The notes beneath the pieces are model-generated. The model searched no databases. It was not told the origin of the DNA and saw nothing but the letters and a program-made list of their open reading frames with translations. Shown here one piece after another: positions 27,174-36,500 of a stretch of DNA of 57,541 nucleotides. Made by a program: the position numbers and the translations under genes. This stretch comes from CAZOHG01 sp964579725 (lineage in GTDB: Bacteria > Zhuqueibacterota > JdFR-76 > BMS3Abin05). The stretch is taken from NCBI GenBank assembly GCA_964579725.1, contig CAZOHG010000020.1:1-57541 (forward strand). Direction: 5' to 3'. Position 1 is the stretch's first letter. Every line of letters begins with the position of its first letter.

Positions 27174-29159
27174 CTAAAACAGATGAATAAACCAGACGTG
27201 CAATTTGATAATGACCGGCCCGAAAACCAGCGACACCACCGACATTAATTTAATGAGAATATTCATCGAAGGGCCGGAGGTGTCTTTAAAGGGATCGCCG
27301 ACCGTGTCACCCACAACAGCAGCCTTGTGAACATCGGAGCCCTTTCCGCCCAGATTGCCCTCTTCAATCCATTTTTTGGCGTTGTCCCAGGCCCCCCCGC
27401 CGTTTGTCATCATTAAAGCCAACAAAACGCCCGCAGAAGTGGCCCCTGCTAAAAGTCCGCCCAGGGCTTCGCCCCCCAAAAGCCAGCCCACGACGATCGG
27501 AGCACTGACCGCCAAAATTCCGGGGGCAATCATTTCTTTCAGAGCGCCCTTGGTGGCAATATCCACACAGGTTTCGGGGTCCGGTTTGGCTTTGCCTTCC
27601 ATTAAGCCCTTGATTTCCCGAAATTGCCGGCGCACTTCCTCTACCATTTTAAAAGCGGTTCGGCCAACCGCTTGCATGGTTAGGGCGGCAAAAATAAACG
27701 GCAAACCCGCTCCCAACAGCAGCCCAATGACTACATTGGCGTTGGTTAGGCTGATTGTCGTAATGCCCACCGAATGGGCGTAGGCGCTAAACAAGGCCAG
27801 TGCCGTCAGCGCCGCCGAACCGATGGCAAAACCTTTGCCGATAGCCGCCGTGGTGTTGCCCAGTGCATCCAGGCGGTCGGTGATTTTCCGAACCTCGGGG
27901 CCAAGACCCGACATTTCCGAGATACCGCCCGCGTTGTCCGAAATGGGGCCGTAGGCGTCCACGGACATGGTCATGCCGATGGTTGCCAACATTCCCACCG
28001 CCGAGATAGCAATTCCGTAAACGCCCGTTGCCAAATAAGCAAAGAAAATAGCCGCCGCAATGGAAATAATCGGCCACGTGGTACTTTTCATCCCGATTGC
28101 CAGGCCGGTAATAATATTGGTGGCCACACCGGTTTCACTGGATTTGGCAATTTCTTTAATCGGAGGGCCGGACGTGTAATATTCACTAAAAAGTCCGATG
28201 GCCACACCTGCCAGTACGCCGGACGCCAAGGCCCAGAACGGTCCCACTGTTTGCACAACGGATTTCGTCAAAAAGTACGCCCCTATCAGAAACACTAAAA
28301 CAGCCACGTACGTGGAATAGCGGAGCGCTAACTGAGGATTGCTATTTTGAAAGAGACGCACCGAGTAAATTCCGATAATGGAAGCAACCAGTCCCAGGGC
28401 AATGGCCAAAATCGGAAGCAACATCCACTGCGTGGGGTTGTGCGCCATCATGGAACCCAGCGCAATGGTTGCCACAACCGAGCCAACATAAGATTCAAAT
28501 AGGTCGGCGCCCATTCCCGCTGTGTCGCCCACATTGTCCCCCACATTGTCGGCAATGACAGCCGGATTCCGGGGGTCATCCTCCGGAATACCTGCTTCGA
28601 TTTTACCCACCAAATCAGCCCCGACATCCGCCGATTTGGTGTAAATCCCCCCACCCACGCGCGCAAACAGGGCAATGGAACTGGCTCCCATGGCAAACCC
28701 GTTAATGACCAGCGGATCTTTAAAGATCAGGAAGAAAACCGAAAGGCCCAACAAGCCCAGACTGGCCACCGCCATTCCCATGACGGCCCCGCCGGTAAAA
28801 GCAATGACCAACGCCTTGTTTTGCCCCTCTGTGGCTGCCTGTGCCGTCCGCACATTGGAACGTGTGGCAGCATTCATGCCGATGTAGCCGGCCAACATCG
28901 AAAAAATCCCCCCTGTAATAAACGCAATGGCTGTGTAAATACTAATGGCCAGCCAAATAATAACAAAAAGGGTGACCAGGAAAATCGCCAAAATCTGATA
29001 TTCGCGGTTCAAAAATGTCATGGCACCGCGATGAATCATTTCCGCGATCTCCGTCATGGTTTGGTTCCCCGTGGGGTAACGTGTCACCCAATAAAAAAGG
29101 ACGATCGCAAACAAAATCCCGACCCCGCCCAAAATAGGGGGCCATATTTCCAGTCCCAT
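27174..29159 (-). CDS. hppA: Membrane-bound, ion-pumping pyrophosphatase (K+-dependent type)
   Basis: 661 aa, about 16 transmembrane segments. It has the family signatures DVGADLVGKIE, ADNVGDNVGDTAGMGADLFESY and DAYGPISDNAGGISEM, and the C-terminal GDTVGDPFKDTSGPS. It hydrolyses pyrophosphate to pump H+ or Na+ outwards. The motif GNTTAAIGKG has Ala at the position where K+-independent enzymes have Lys, so it should be the K+-dependent class, which includes all known Na+-pumping members. A perfect AAGGAGGT-like site precedes the ATG. It has its own promoter (29225-29253) and terminator, so it is monocistronic. Confidence 0.97.
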   Translation of the reverse strand: MGLEIWPPILGGVGILFAIVLFYWVTRYPTGNQTMTEIAEMIHRGAMTFLNREYQILAIFLVTLFVIIWLAISIYTAIAFITGGIFSMLAGYIGMNAATRSNVRTAQAATEGQNKALVIAFTGGAVMGMAVASLGLLGLSVFFLIFKDPLVINGFAMGASSIALFARVGGGIYTKSADVGADLVGKIEAGIPEDDPRNPAVIADNVGDNVGDTAGMGADLFESYVGSVVATIALGSMMAHNPTQWMLLPILAIALGLVASIIGIYSVRLFQNSNPQLALRYSTYVAVLVFLIGAYFLTKSVVQTVGPFWALASGVLAGVAIGLFSEYYTSGPPIKEIAKSSETGVATNIITGLAIGMKSTTWPIISIAAAIFFAYLATGVYGIAISAVGMLATIGMTMSVDAYGPISDNAGGISEMSGLGPEVRKITDRLDALGNTTAAIGKGFAIGSAALTALALFSAYAHSVGITTISLTNANVVIGLLLGAGLPFIFAALTMQAVGRTAFKMVEEVRRQFREIKGLMEGKAKPDPETCVDIATKGALKEMIAPGILAVSAPIVVGWLLGGEALGGLLAGATSAGVLLALMMTNGGGAWDNAKKWIEEGNLGGKGSDVHKAAVVGDTVGDPFKDTSGPSMNILIKLMSVVSLVFGPVIIKLHVWFIHLF

Positions 29160-29224
29160 TTTACCTCCTTTTCTTAATCCATGCCTTTTCTAAAATCAAC
29201 TGCTCTTCTTCACCAATAAACCGA

Positions 29225-29253
29225 AATGTAATGATTTACAAGCCCAAATTCAA
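29225..29253 (-). promoter_or_regulatory. hppA promoter
   Basis: On the minus strand TTGAAT (29248-29253), 17 bp, TACATT (29225-29230), followed by TCGG. It lies about 66 bp before the start codon, between the convergently oriented end of the unknown protein gene and hppA. Confidence 0.6.
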
Positions 29254-29280
29254 CATCTTTTGCCTTCACTAACACAATTG

Positions 29281-29847
29281 TTATTCCAAATCTTTTTCCG
29301 TCCGATTTGCGAGATTTTCCCCGGCGCTGTCCGGCAATTCCTCAAATTTGCGGCTGAAGACGGCAAGCAAACTGCTCAATGCCATAAAAAGCACCAACAG
29401 CTCATTTTCAGGCCAGGCCGAGGTGCTGTCCGGCTTTAACAGTTTCTGAAACAAATACTGGTACACAAAAGGCTGTTGAATGGGGAATTTCTCCTGAAAT
29501 CGCGTCAACATTTCCTCTTCGGAAACGTGTTTCATCTGCAGAAAAAAGTTCTCAATCTCCTCGAACATTTTCTCCAATTCTTTCATTTGGAGGGAGGGAA
29601 AAGCCCCTTTTGCAGCGGAATCAAAAATCTTCCACAAAACCATGGACAAATAAACCAACAGGTTGCGACCCTCCTCGGACAATTCCTTCCCAAGACTGGT
29701 CGCAAATTCAGCCACGGCAGGTTGTTTTTCTTGAAATTCTCTCAACGCCTGACGCGACTGTTTCAGATCAGCATGCGCAAAATAGTGGTCGGTTGCCAGC
29801 ACCAACTCATCGGGAATGATTTTTTCAAACGATTTTAACTTAGCCAT
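29281..29847 (-). CDS. Uncharacterised cytoplasmic helical protein
   Basis: 188 aa, no signal peptide, and mostly predicted helix, with charged amphipathic stretches such as MKELEKMFEEIENFFLQMKHV. A single moderately hydrophobic segment (LLVLFMALSSLLAVFS, about 149-164) is short for a membrane span. The C-terminus is acidic. I do not recognise a family. It begins 14 bp after the M29 aminopeptidase gene, so it is almost certainly cotranslated with it and may be an accessory to peptide uptake or breakdown (inference from position only). Confidence 0.75.
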   Translation of the reverse strand: MAKLKSFEKIIPDELVLATDHYFAHADLKQSRQALREFQEKQPAVAEFATSLGKELSEEGRNLLVYLSMVLWKIFDSAAKGAFPSLQMKELEKMFEEIENFFLQMKHVSEEEMLTRFQEKFPIQQPFVYQYLFQKLLKPDSTSAWPENELLVLFMALSSLLAVFSRKFEELPDSAGENLANRTEKDLE

Positions 29848-29861
29848 TTCGGTGTCTTTCG

Positions 29862-30857
29862 CTACACGTGAATAATTCCGTCTTTGATGAGCGTCCGCTG
29901 AGACCCGTCCTTGTAGGTCACCACAAGAGTCGGGTCTTTGGTGAGAAAATCCCGATGCGTTTGGGAGGGATTTTTCCCGCCGGGCATTTCATCGTTGTTT
30001 CCGAACGCAATGTGAATGGTGTGAAACGCTTTTTCATCTTCCAACAGATTTCCGGTAATTCGGGCTCCGGGATTAAGGCCGATGCCCAACTCTCCGATGA
30101 CGCTGGCCCATTCGTCCACGCTGGTAAGTTTTTGAACCTGTTCTACCAACGTCTGGTCTACGCTCTCCAATCCCACAATTTTGCCCTTTTTTACGGTGAT
30201 TTTCAGGGGTTTTTTGACCATGCCAATATCCCCGATGGAGCCGTCGCACACAAAAATCCCGTCGGCGCCGTCTTCGTGGGGGCCGCACCAAATTTCGCCG
30301 GCGGGGAGATTACCCCAGTGCTCGTTGGTAATGAAGACATCCGTCATAAATCCGCGGTCCTCAATATTCAGGGTCAAATCCGTTCCTGCCGGAGAGGTCA
30401 CGTGGGCAGAGCGGGCATTTTCCATTGCCTTTAACATGCGATTGACCAGGTCCTTCATTTGGGCGTAGTCGATATTCATGGGACCGTGCAGCATCATGTC
30501 CTCGGTAATGCCAGGGGCATGTCCCAGGCGTTTGTTCCGAGGTTCAATCACTTTTTTGATCCATTTAATGCGAAAGGGCGTTTCTTCGGCCATTCCGACA
30601 AAAGCATTAATAACCACATTTTTGCCTTCCAAAAGGGGCGGCAAATCCTCCGGGATATCGGAAAGAGGACGCCGGTCGTCGGGTAGAAAGTACAAATCAG
30701 CCGATGCGCCGGCGGCCTCCGCCGCGCGAGCAAATGCCTCACCAATGGTTTTCCGACGGGAATCGGTTACCACCAACACCTTTTCACCCGCCTTTAAATC
30801 CATCGTGTGGATCATGGCTTGTTTGGCCGCTTCAACCATTTTTTCAAAATCGGACAT
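29862..30857 (-). CDS. M29-family (aminopeptidase T-like) peptidase
   Basis: 331 aa. The N-terminal domain is MSDFEKMVEAAKQAMIHTMDLKAGEKVLVVTDS. The C-terminal part holds features of thermophilic aminopeptidase T-like enzymes: NLPAGEIWCGPHEDGADG, LGIGLNPGARITGNLLEDEKAFHTIHIAFG and GNNDEMPGGKNPSQTHRDF, with the Glu, His and Asp expected to bind two metals. It is shorter than classical M29 proteins (about 370-410 aa), like the other compact relatives. It follows the OPT transporter gene by 87 bp, consistent with import then hydrolysis of short peptides. A second, longer paralogue lies at 43657-44778. Confidence 0.85.
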   Translation of the reverse strand: MSDFEKMVEAAKQAMIHTMDLKAGEKVLVVTDSRRKTIGEAFARAAEAAGASADLYFLPDDRRPLSDIPEDLPPLLEGKNVVINAFVGMAEETPFRIKWIKKVIEPRNKRLGHAPGITEDMMLHGPMNIDYAQMKDLVNRMLKAMENARSAHVTSPAGTDLTLNIEDRGFMTDVFITNEHWGNLPAGEIWCGPHEDGADGIFVCDGSIGDIGMVKKPLKITVKKGKIVGLESVDQTLVEQVQKLTSVDEWASVIGELGIGLNPGARITGNLLEDEKAFHTIHIAFGNNDEMPGGKNPSQTHRDFLTKDPTLVVTYKDGSQRTLIKDGIIHV

Positions 30858-30944
30858 CTCTTTTATCTCCCTATTTCTTGTTTCAACCCATTCAGCAAAG
30901 AACCGATTACGATCGACATTTGGGTTCCCGCTTTAAACGACAGC

Positions 30945-32930
30945 CTATTCTTTTGCCGCGCGTTTGGCGTACCAAAACATGTAGATACAAAGTGCGGTAA
31001 ATAAAATAATGCTGGTCCATTCCCCCGCAATTGTGTCTCCGAATCCTGTATTCAAACGCGGAATCACCCCGCTGCTTTCTCCAAGCGAGAGAAAGGCGCT
31101 AACGACCCCCATAATGGCGCCTCCGGCTACAAACCCGGAGGCGATGAGAATTCCCCGGTCTTTTCGGGCTTTGCTGACCTCGTCATTCTTGCTGCTTTTT
31201 TCCACAAAATAGGCCACCAACCCACCAGCCAGAACGGGTGTATTCAATTCGATCGGCAGGTACATACCCAGAGCAAAAGCGAGGGGTGGGACACCTAAAA
31301 ATTCCATAATAATGGCCATGAAAATTCCGGCTGTGTACAGGAGCCAGGGAGCCCCTTTCCCCATAATAGCCGTAATGACGGCCGCCATGGCATTGGCTTG
31401 GGGCGCCGCCAGAGCGTTGGGATTGCCGGGCGTCTGCACAAAGCCGTACACTTTGTCCAAAAGCAAAATGACGCCACCGATGGCTGCTGCGGAAATGAGG
31501 GTTCCCAAAAATTTCCACTTTTCCTGATTGGCGGGGGTGGCACCGGTCCAGTAACCGATTTTCAAATCCGTTACAAAGCCGCCGCTCATGGAAAGAGAGG
31601 TACACACCACCCCTCCAATAATCAAAGCGGAGACCATGCCTTCTGTTCCCTTTAACCCCAGGGCGACCAAAATAGCGCTGGCCAAAATGAGCGTCATGAG
31701 GGTCATTCCCGACACGGGATTAACGCCGACAATGGCAATAGCCTGAGCCGCAACCGTCGAAAAGAGAAAAGCGATCACAAACACGACAATCAGCGCGGCA
31801 ATGGCAATGGTCCACGTGTCCACAACCATCATGCGGAAGAAAATCAGCACCAAAATCAGGGTCAGGCCGATGAGGGCAATGACAATTGACATGGGAATGT
31901 CGCGTTGCGTTCGTTCGGCGTCTGCCGAGGCTTTGGCACCGCCCAGTAATTCCTTAAATCCCAAACTAAAGGCAGACACAATAATTTTGGAATATTTAAT
32001 AATGCCAATGATTCCCGCCGCCGCAATGCCGCCAATGCCGATATGCCGTACGTAGCTGCCGAAGATTTGCTCCGCCGACATGTGGTCAATCGGAATGGTG
32101 CCCGGCGGAATAATGGCCGAAATATGGGCACCGAAATACCAAATAGCCGGAATCAATACCAGCCACGAAACAAAACTGCCCGCGGCAATAATCAGGGCGT
32201 ACCGCAGACCCACAATGTACCCCAAGCCCATGACGGCCGCTCCGGCATTCATTTTAATGACCAGTTTGGTTTTGTCGGCAAGAGTTGCCAAAAGCGGCAC
32301 CACTCGAGTGGACACCACTTCTTTCCAGAGGCCAAATGTGGCAATGGCAAAATCGTACAATCCGCCTATAATGGCGGCGTACACCAGAACCTTTGCCTGA
32401 TTGGAGGCGCTTTCTCCCGTTACCAGCACCTCCGTCGTGGCGGTTGCTTCGGGGAAAGGAAGCAACCCGTGTTGCTCCGCCACAAAATATTTTCGCATGG
32501 GAATCAGGAAAAGAATGCCCAGAAAACCGCCAAACAGCGACGAAAGAAAAATGTGGACAAAATTGACGGGCAATTTTAGAATGTAAAGCGCCGGAAGCGT
32601 AAAAATTGCCCCGGCCACCACCACGCCGGAAGCCGCCCCAATGGATTGAATAATGACGTTTTCCAAAATCGTGTTTCTGCGCTTGTACATGGCCCCCAAT
32701 CCTACAGCCAAAATAGCAATGGGGATGGCGGCTTCAAAAACCTGTCCGATTTTCAACCCCAGATACGCCGTTGCGGCGGTAAAAATGAGTGCCATGAACA
32801 CGCCCCAACTCACCGAACGGACGGTAACTTCAGGAGGGTGTTGGTCGGCGGGAATGAATGGAATGTATTTTTCCCCCGGTTTTAGAGGTGTGTACGCATT
32901 TTTCGGAAGTCCAACCCTTTTTTCAACCAT
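30945..32930 (-). CDS. OPT-family oligopeptide transporter
   Basis: 661 aa with about 15-16 hydrophobic segments spread over the whole length. The N-terminal stretch PEVTVRSVSWGVFMALIFT leads into the first span, and AATAYLGLKIGQVFEAAIP and FPEATATTEVLVTGE are characteristic of bacterial OPT proteins. The ATG at 32930 is preceded by AGGAGG. Members import small peptides or metal chelates with protons. The next gene is an M29 aminopeptidase, so peptides are the likely cargo. The promoter at 32988-33016 probably serves the three-gene operon. Confidence 0.93.
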   Translation of the reverse strand: MVEKRVGLPKNAYTPLKPGEKYIPFIPADQHPPEVTVRSVSWGVFMALIFTAATAYLGLKIGQVFEAAIPIAILAVGLGAMYKRRNTILENVIIQSIGAASGVVVAGAIFTLPALYILKLPVNFVHIFLSSLFGGFLGILFLIPMRKYFVAEQHGLLPFPEATATTEVLVTGESASNQAKVLVYAAIIGGLYDFAIATFGLWKEVVSTRVVPLLATLADKTKLVIKMNAGAAVMGLGYIVGLRYALIIAAGSFVSWLVLIPAIWYFGAHISAIIPPGTIPIDHMSAEQIFGSYVRHIGIGGIAAAGIIGIIKYSKIIVSAFSLGFKELLGGAKASADAERTQRDIPMSIVIALIGLTLILVLIFFRMMVVDTWTIAIAALIVVFVIAFLFSTVAAQAIAIVGVNPVSGMTLMTLILASAILVALGLKGTEGMVSALIIGGVVCTSLSMSGGFVTDLKIGYWTGATPANQEKWKFLGTLISAAAIGGVILLLDKVYGFVQTPGNPNALAAPQANAMAAVITAIMGKGAPWLLYTAGIFMAIIMEFLGVPPLAFALGMYLPIELNTPVLAGGLVAYFVEKSSKNDEVSKARKDRGILIASGFVAGGAIMGVVSAFLSLGESSGVIPRLNTGFGDTIAGEWTSIILFTALCIYMFWYAKRAAKE

Positions 32931-32987
32931 AGAGCCTCCTGTTTCAAATGACCAAGATGGAAATCACAAAGAACTTCGGAATGGCCT

Positions 32988-33016
32988 AATATAACAAAAA
33001 TCAAAAAATTAAGCAA
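32988..33016 (-). promoter_or_regulatory. Promoter of the OPT transporter operon
   Basis: On the minus strand TTGCTT (33011-33016), 17 bp, TATATT (32988-32993). It lies about 60 bp before the ATG, which has a strong ribosome binding site. Confidence 0.6.
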
Positions 33017-33161
33017 GAATAAAATAAGTCTAAGGCTTTCTATTTCGCATTCGGACTGCACCGGTATTCCGTTGCTCGTGTTCCATCTGAACCTCCCGCT
33101 GAAAATGGCCCCTTTTTCGGAAAAATTCCCTGACGCAATCCATTTTTTTCCTGTGAAAAGC

Positions 33162-33200
33162 CCGCGGTCTTGCTTGACTGCGACAAATGAAGAACCGCGG
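33162..33200. repeat. CCGCGG-armed dyad in the OPT/gltB divergent region
   Basis: CCGCGGTCTT (33162-33171) and AAGAACCGCGG (33190-33200) pair with one bulged base around an 18-base loop. It sits between the two divergent promoters in a 637-bp region with no gene that I can support. It may be a regulatory site or a remnant repeat unit. Confidence 0.45.
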
Positions 33201-33263
33201 CCCAAAATATTCTCCCCGAAGGAGCTTTTCTTTTTGAAATTTCTAGCCCGACTCATTTTTTAC

Positions 33264-33292
33264 TTGCGTGACGGGACAAAATTCCTTATTTT
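33264..33292 (+). promoter_or_regulatory. gltB promoter
   Basis: TTGCGT (33264-33269), 17 bp, TATTTT (33287-33292), followed by TAGTCC. It predicts a leader of about 270 bases before the gltB start. Confidence 0.55.
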
Positions 33293-33445
33293 TAGTCCAT
33301 ATTTTTTCACCCAAATGATTTACCTTCGATTTTTGGGATTTGACCATTGACCACGGGAATTGGAAATCGCCTTTGGCAACGATTTTTGAGAAAACACCCG
33401 TTTTCTCCTTGCCTGGCTACGCCCATTTCCGGATTTCCTTCTTTC

Positions 33446-33484
33446 AGGGTACCCAGGTAAAAAACAAACTTTCCCGGGTATCCT
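33446..33484 (+). promoter_or_regulatory. Leader hairpin upstream of gltB
   Basis: AGGGTACCCAGG (33446-33457) and CCCGGGTATCCT (33473-33484) pair at 11 of 12 positions (one G-U, one mismatch) around a 15-base A-rich loop. No T run follows at once, so it is not a plain terminator. It may be an RNA control element or a protein-binding dyad; no known riboswitch class was recognised. Confidence 0.45.
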
Positions 33485-33567
33485 GCATCTTCAAAAATTG
33501 ACCACTTTTTTTACATTCTAACGGCAATCGATACTCGGGACTAACCATTTGCACAGGTAAGAGATAG

Positions 33568-36500
33568 ATGGATTACAGAACCACGCAAATTGCACAGACG
33601 GACGAATCGGACAGCTGCGCCATCGTTGCTTTTGTGAAAAAAGACGGCGTTCCGACCCACGGAAATGTGCGCCGCACCCTCATGGCGCTGGATGCCATGG
33701 AACACCGCACGGGTGAAATTAACTTCGAAAGCGACGGAGCCGGCATTCAAACGGACATCCCGCGAAAGATCTGGGAGAAAACCCTGGCCGTCAGACGCAT
33801 GAACGCCTCGCTTGCCTACGACCCCTATTTTACGGTAGCGCATCTCATGATCCGCCGGAGCGCCCCGCGCCAAGTTAGCCGAATGCTCAAGCACATTTTT
33901 GCCATTCTCTCCGATCACGGGTTTGAGGTCATTTTCCACCAAAAGGCCAAAACCATGCCCGAATATTTGGGGCCCAAGGCCCGGGCAGCCGAACCCCTTT
34001 TCTATCAGATCGCCTGCCTGCCCGCCCGTTTCCGGGTTTCCACCGATCGCCAAACCTTTTTAGCTACTCTGGCCATCGAACACGCCTTGCCGTCGGTCCA
34101 TGTGGCTTCTTTCAGTAAAAACAGCGTCATTTACAAGGTGCGGGGTGACACCAGTGCCCTCATGCGCTATTTCCCGGAATTGCGCCACCCCGATTTCCGG
34201 TCGGCCATTTCGCTGGCTCACGGCCGCTATTCCACTAACACCGATTCCGAGCCTCAGCGCGCCCAGATGTTCTCCACGCTGGGGCACAACGGCGAGATCA
34301 ACACGATTCGCCGTTTGGAAAAAGAGGCCCGACAACTCGGATTCCAATTAGTCCCCGGCGGAAGCGATTCGCAAAACCTGGACCGTATTTTGGAAAGTTT
34401 TATGTTCGCTTTTGACCTCTCGCTCATGGAAGCCATGGAAATTCTTTTTCCGCCCACCTGGAGCGAAGTCAAACGCCTGCCCGAACGATTTCACAGCATG
34501 TACGCCTATTTTCGGCGCGCCTGGGGCATGTTGGCTCAGGGGCCTGCCGCCGTGATTGCCCGCCAGAGCAACGAAATCGTCTTCAGTGTGGATGCCCTCG
34601 GCCTCCGCCCGCTCTGGTTCGGCGAAACGGAGAAGGAATATTTTGCCAGTTCCGAAAAAGGGGTGGTCGATTTGGACAACATGCAAACCGATCCCAAACC
34701 GCTGGCGCCGGGAGAAAAAATGGGTTTTTTGCTTCATCGCCAGACAATGGACCCGAATTCCGAAGGAAGGTGGCGTCCGGGCTTTGTGGAAATCTTTTCC
34801 TACGACAAAATTCAACAAAGAGCGTTACGCACGTTCGAAAAACGAATCGGCTCCCAAATTGCGGCCCGCGGCATTTTTCGGCCGCAAGCGGCGAGTGTGC
34901 GTACGGCCGTTTTTTCGGGTGCCAAAACGCCGGAAAAACTTCTGGCGGCTTCCGGCTGGAAAAGAGAGGATTTAGCGGCTTTATTGGAAATGGCAACCAC
35001 CGGGCGCGAACCCATCGGCTCTACCGGGTACGACGGCCCTCTGGCCGGATTTGCCCCCTTACCCGTCAACCTGCCTGAATTTTTTAAGGAAAAAGTCGCC
35101 GTTGTTACCAATCCGGCCATTGACCGTATTCGGGAAAGTCAGCACTTCTCAACGGCCGTTTTCTTAGGAGGAAAACCCTCCCTGAAAGGGGAAAACACCG
35201 TTCCGGCTCAGGTGTTTTTAAACATTCCGCTCGTTCTTTCGTCAATGGCGGACAGCGATTTTCCAGAGCTGTCAACCGCTGCGGCCGGACGTTCGGTCGC
35301 AACACTCAAACAAATAGAAGCGTTGGCCTCGGAAGAACTCTTTGTGTCCCGCATCCCGCTGACCGCCGAAAGCGAAAAACCACTAAACGAACACCTGGAG
35401 GATTTGCACCGACAGGTTGACGAAATCGTCTCCGAACACACAAGCACTCTCCTCATTCTGAGTGACCGGGACTTTTTGCGCAAGCCGAAACACACTTTGT
35501 TGGATCCCTTTGTGGCGCTCGCTTCCCTGGACGATTATTTGCACCGCCGGGTTGAAAAGGGAGAAAGTCTCCGCCGCCGCGTAAGTCTCATTCTTCATTC
35601 GGCCCAACTCCGCAATATTCACGACATCATGGTCGCGTTGGGTCTCGGAGCAGATGCCGTTTCGCCCTACCTGGCCATTCAAAAAGTACTTGAGAATTTT
35701 TCAGCCAATCCTCTGCCTGCTTTGGACCGTTTTATTCAAGCCCTTCAAAGCGGCATGGAAGAGGTGTTGTCCACTTTGGGCATTTACGATTTGAACGGCT
35801 ACGAGCGCCTGTTTTCGGCCATTGGGTTAGGGGGGGACCTGGCTCAACGGATGCACGTACCCCATTTTTGCGGCTCGAAAACGGCCGGTTTCGGACTGGA
35901 TCGCCTGGCCCTCAGCAATCGCGAACGCCAGAAGATTTTGCTTGAGCGGGAGCGGCGCCTGCGGCCGGAGGGACATTTTTATTCCCGCCTCACGAAAAAG
36001 ATTCACGCCGTGGCCAGCGAAAAAGAGAACTACGCCTCCTACGATCGCCTGTTGGCTCAATTGGAACAGACGCGTCCCATTTCGCTGCGGCATCTCCTGC
36101 GTTTTAAACCCACGCCACGGCCCATTTCCAGGGATCAAGTGGACATTACCATTCACGACTACGACGCACCCGTCTACTTTGCGGCCATGAGCTACGGTTC
36201 GCTCAGCGAGAGCATGTTTCGTGCTGTGGCCGAAGCAGCCTACCGTCTGAATATTTTGGCGATGAACGGCGAAGGGGGGGAACTGCCGGAGATTTTGGGG
36301 CATTACCGGCACCACCGGGGCCAGCAAGTGGCCAGCGGCCGTTTTGGCGTCAACGCTTCCATGTTGAACTCGGTGGACACGATCGAAATTAAAGTTGGAC
36401 AGGGCGCCAAGCCGGGAGAAGGCGGCATGTTGCCTGCGCGCAAGGTCACTGCGGAAATTGCTCGGGCACGCCACACCCCGGCGGGAATCGACTTGATTTC

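Noticed and set aside
32882..33256. 124-codon minus-strand open frame overlapping the OPT gene start
   Set aside because: Overlaps the OPT start and promoter, has no recognisable domain and no ribosome binding site.
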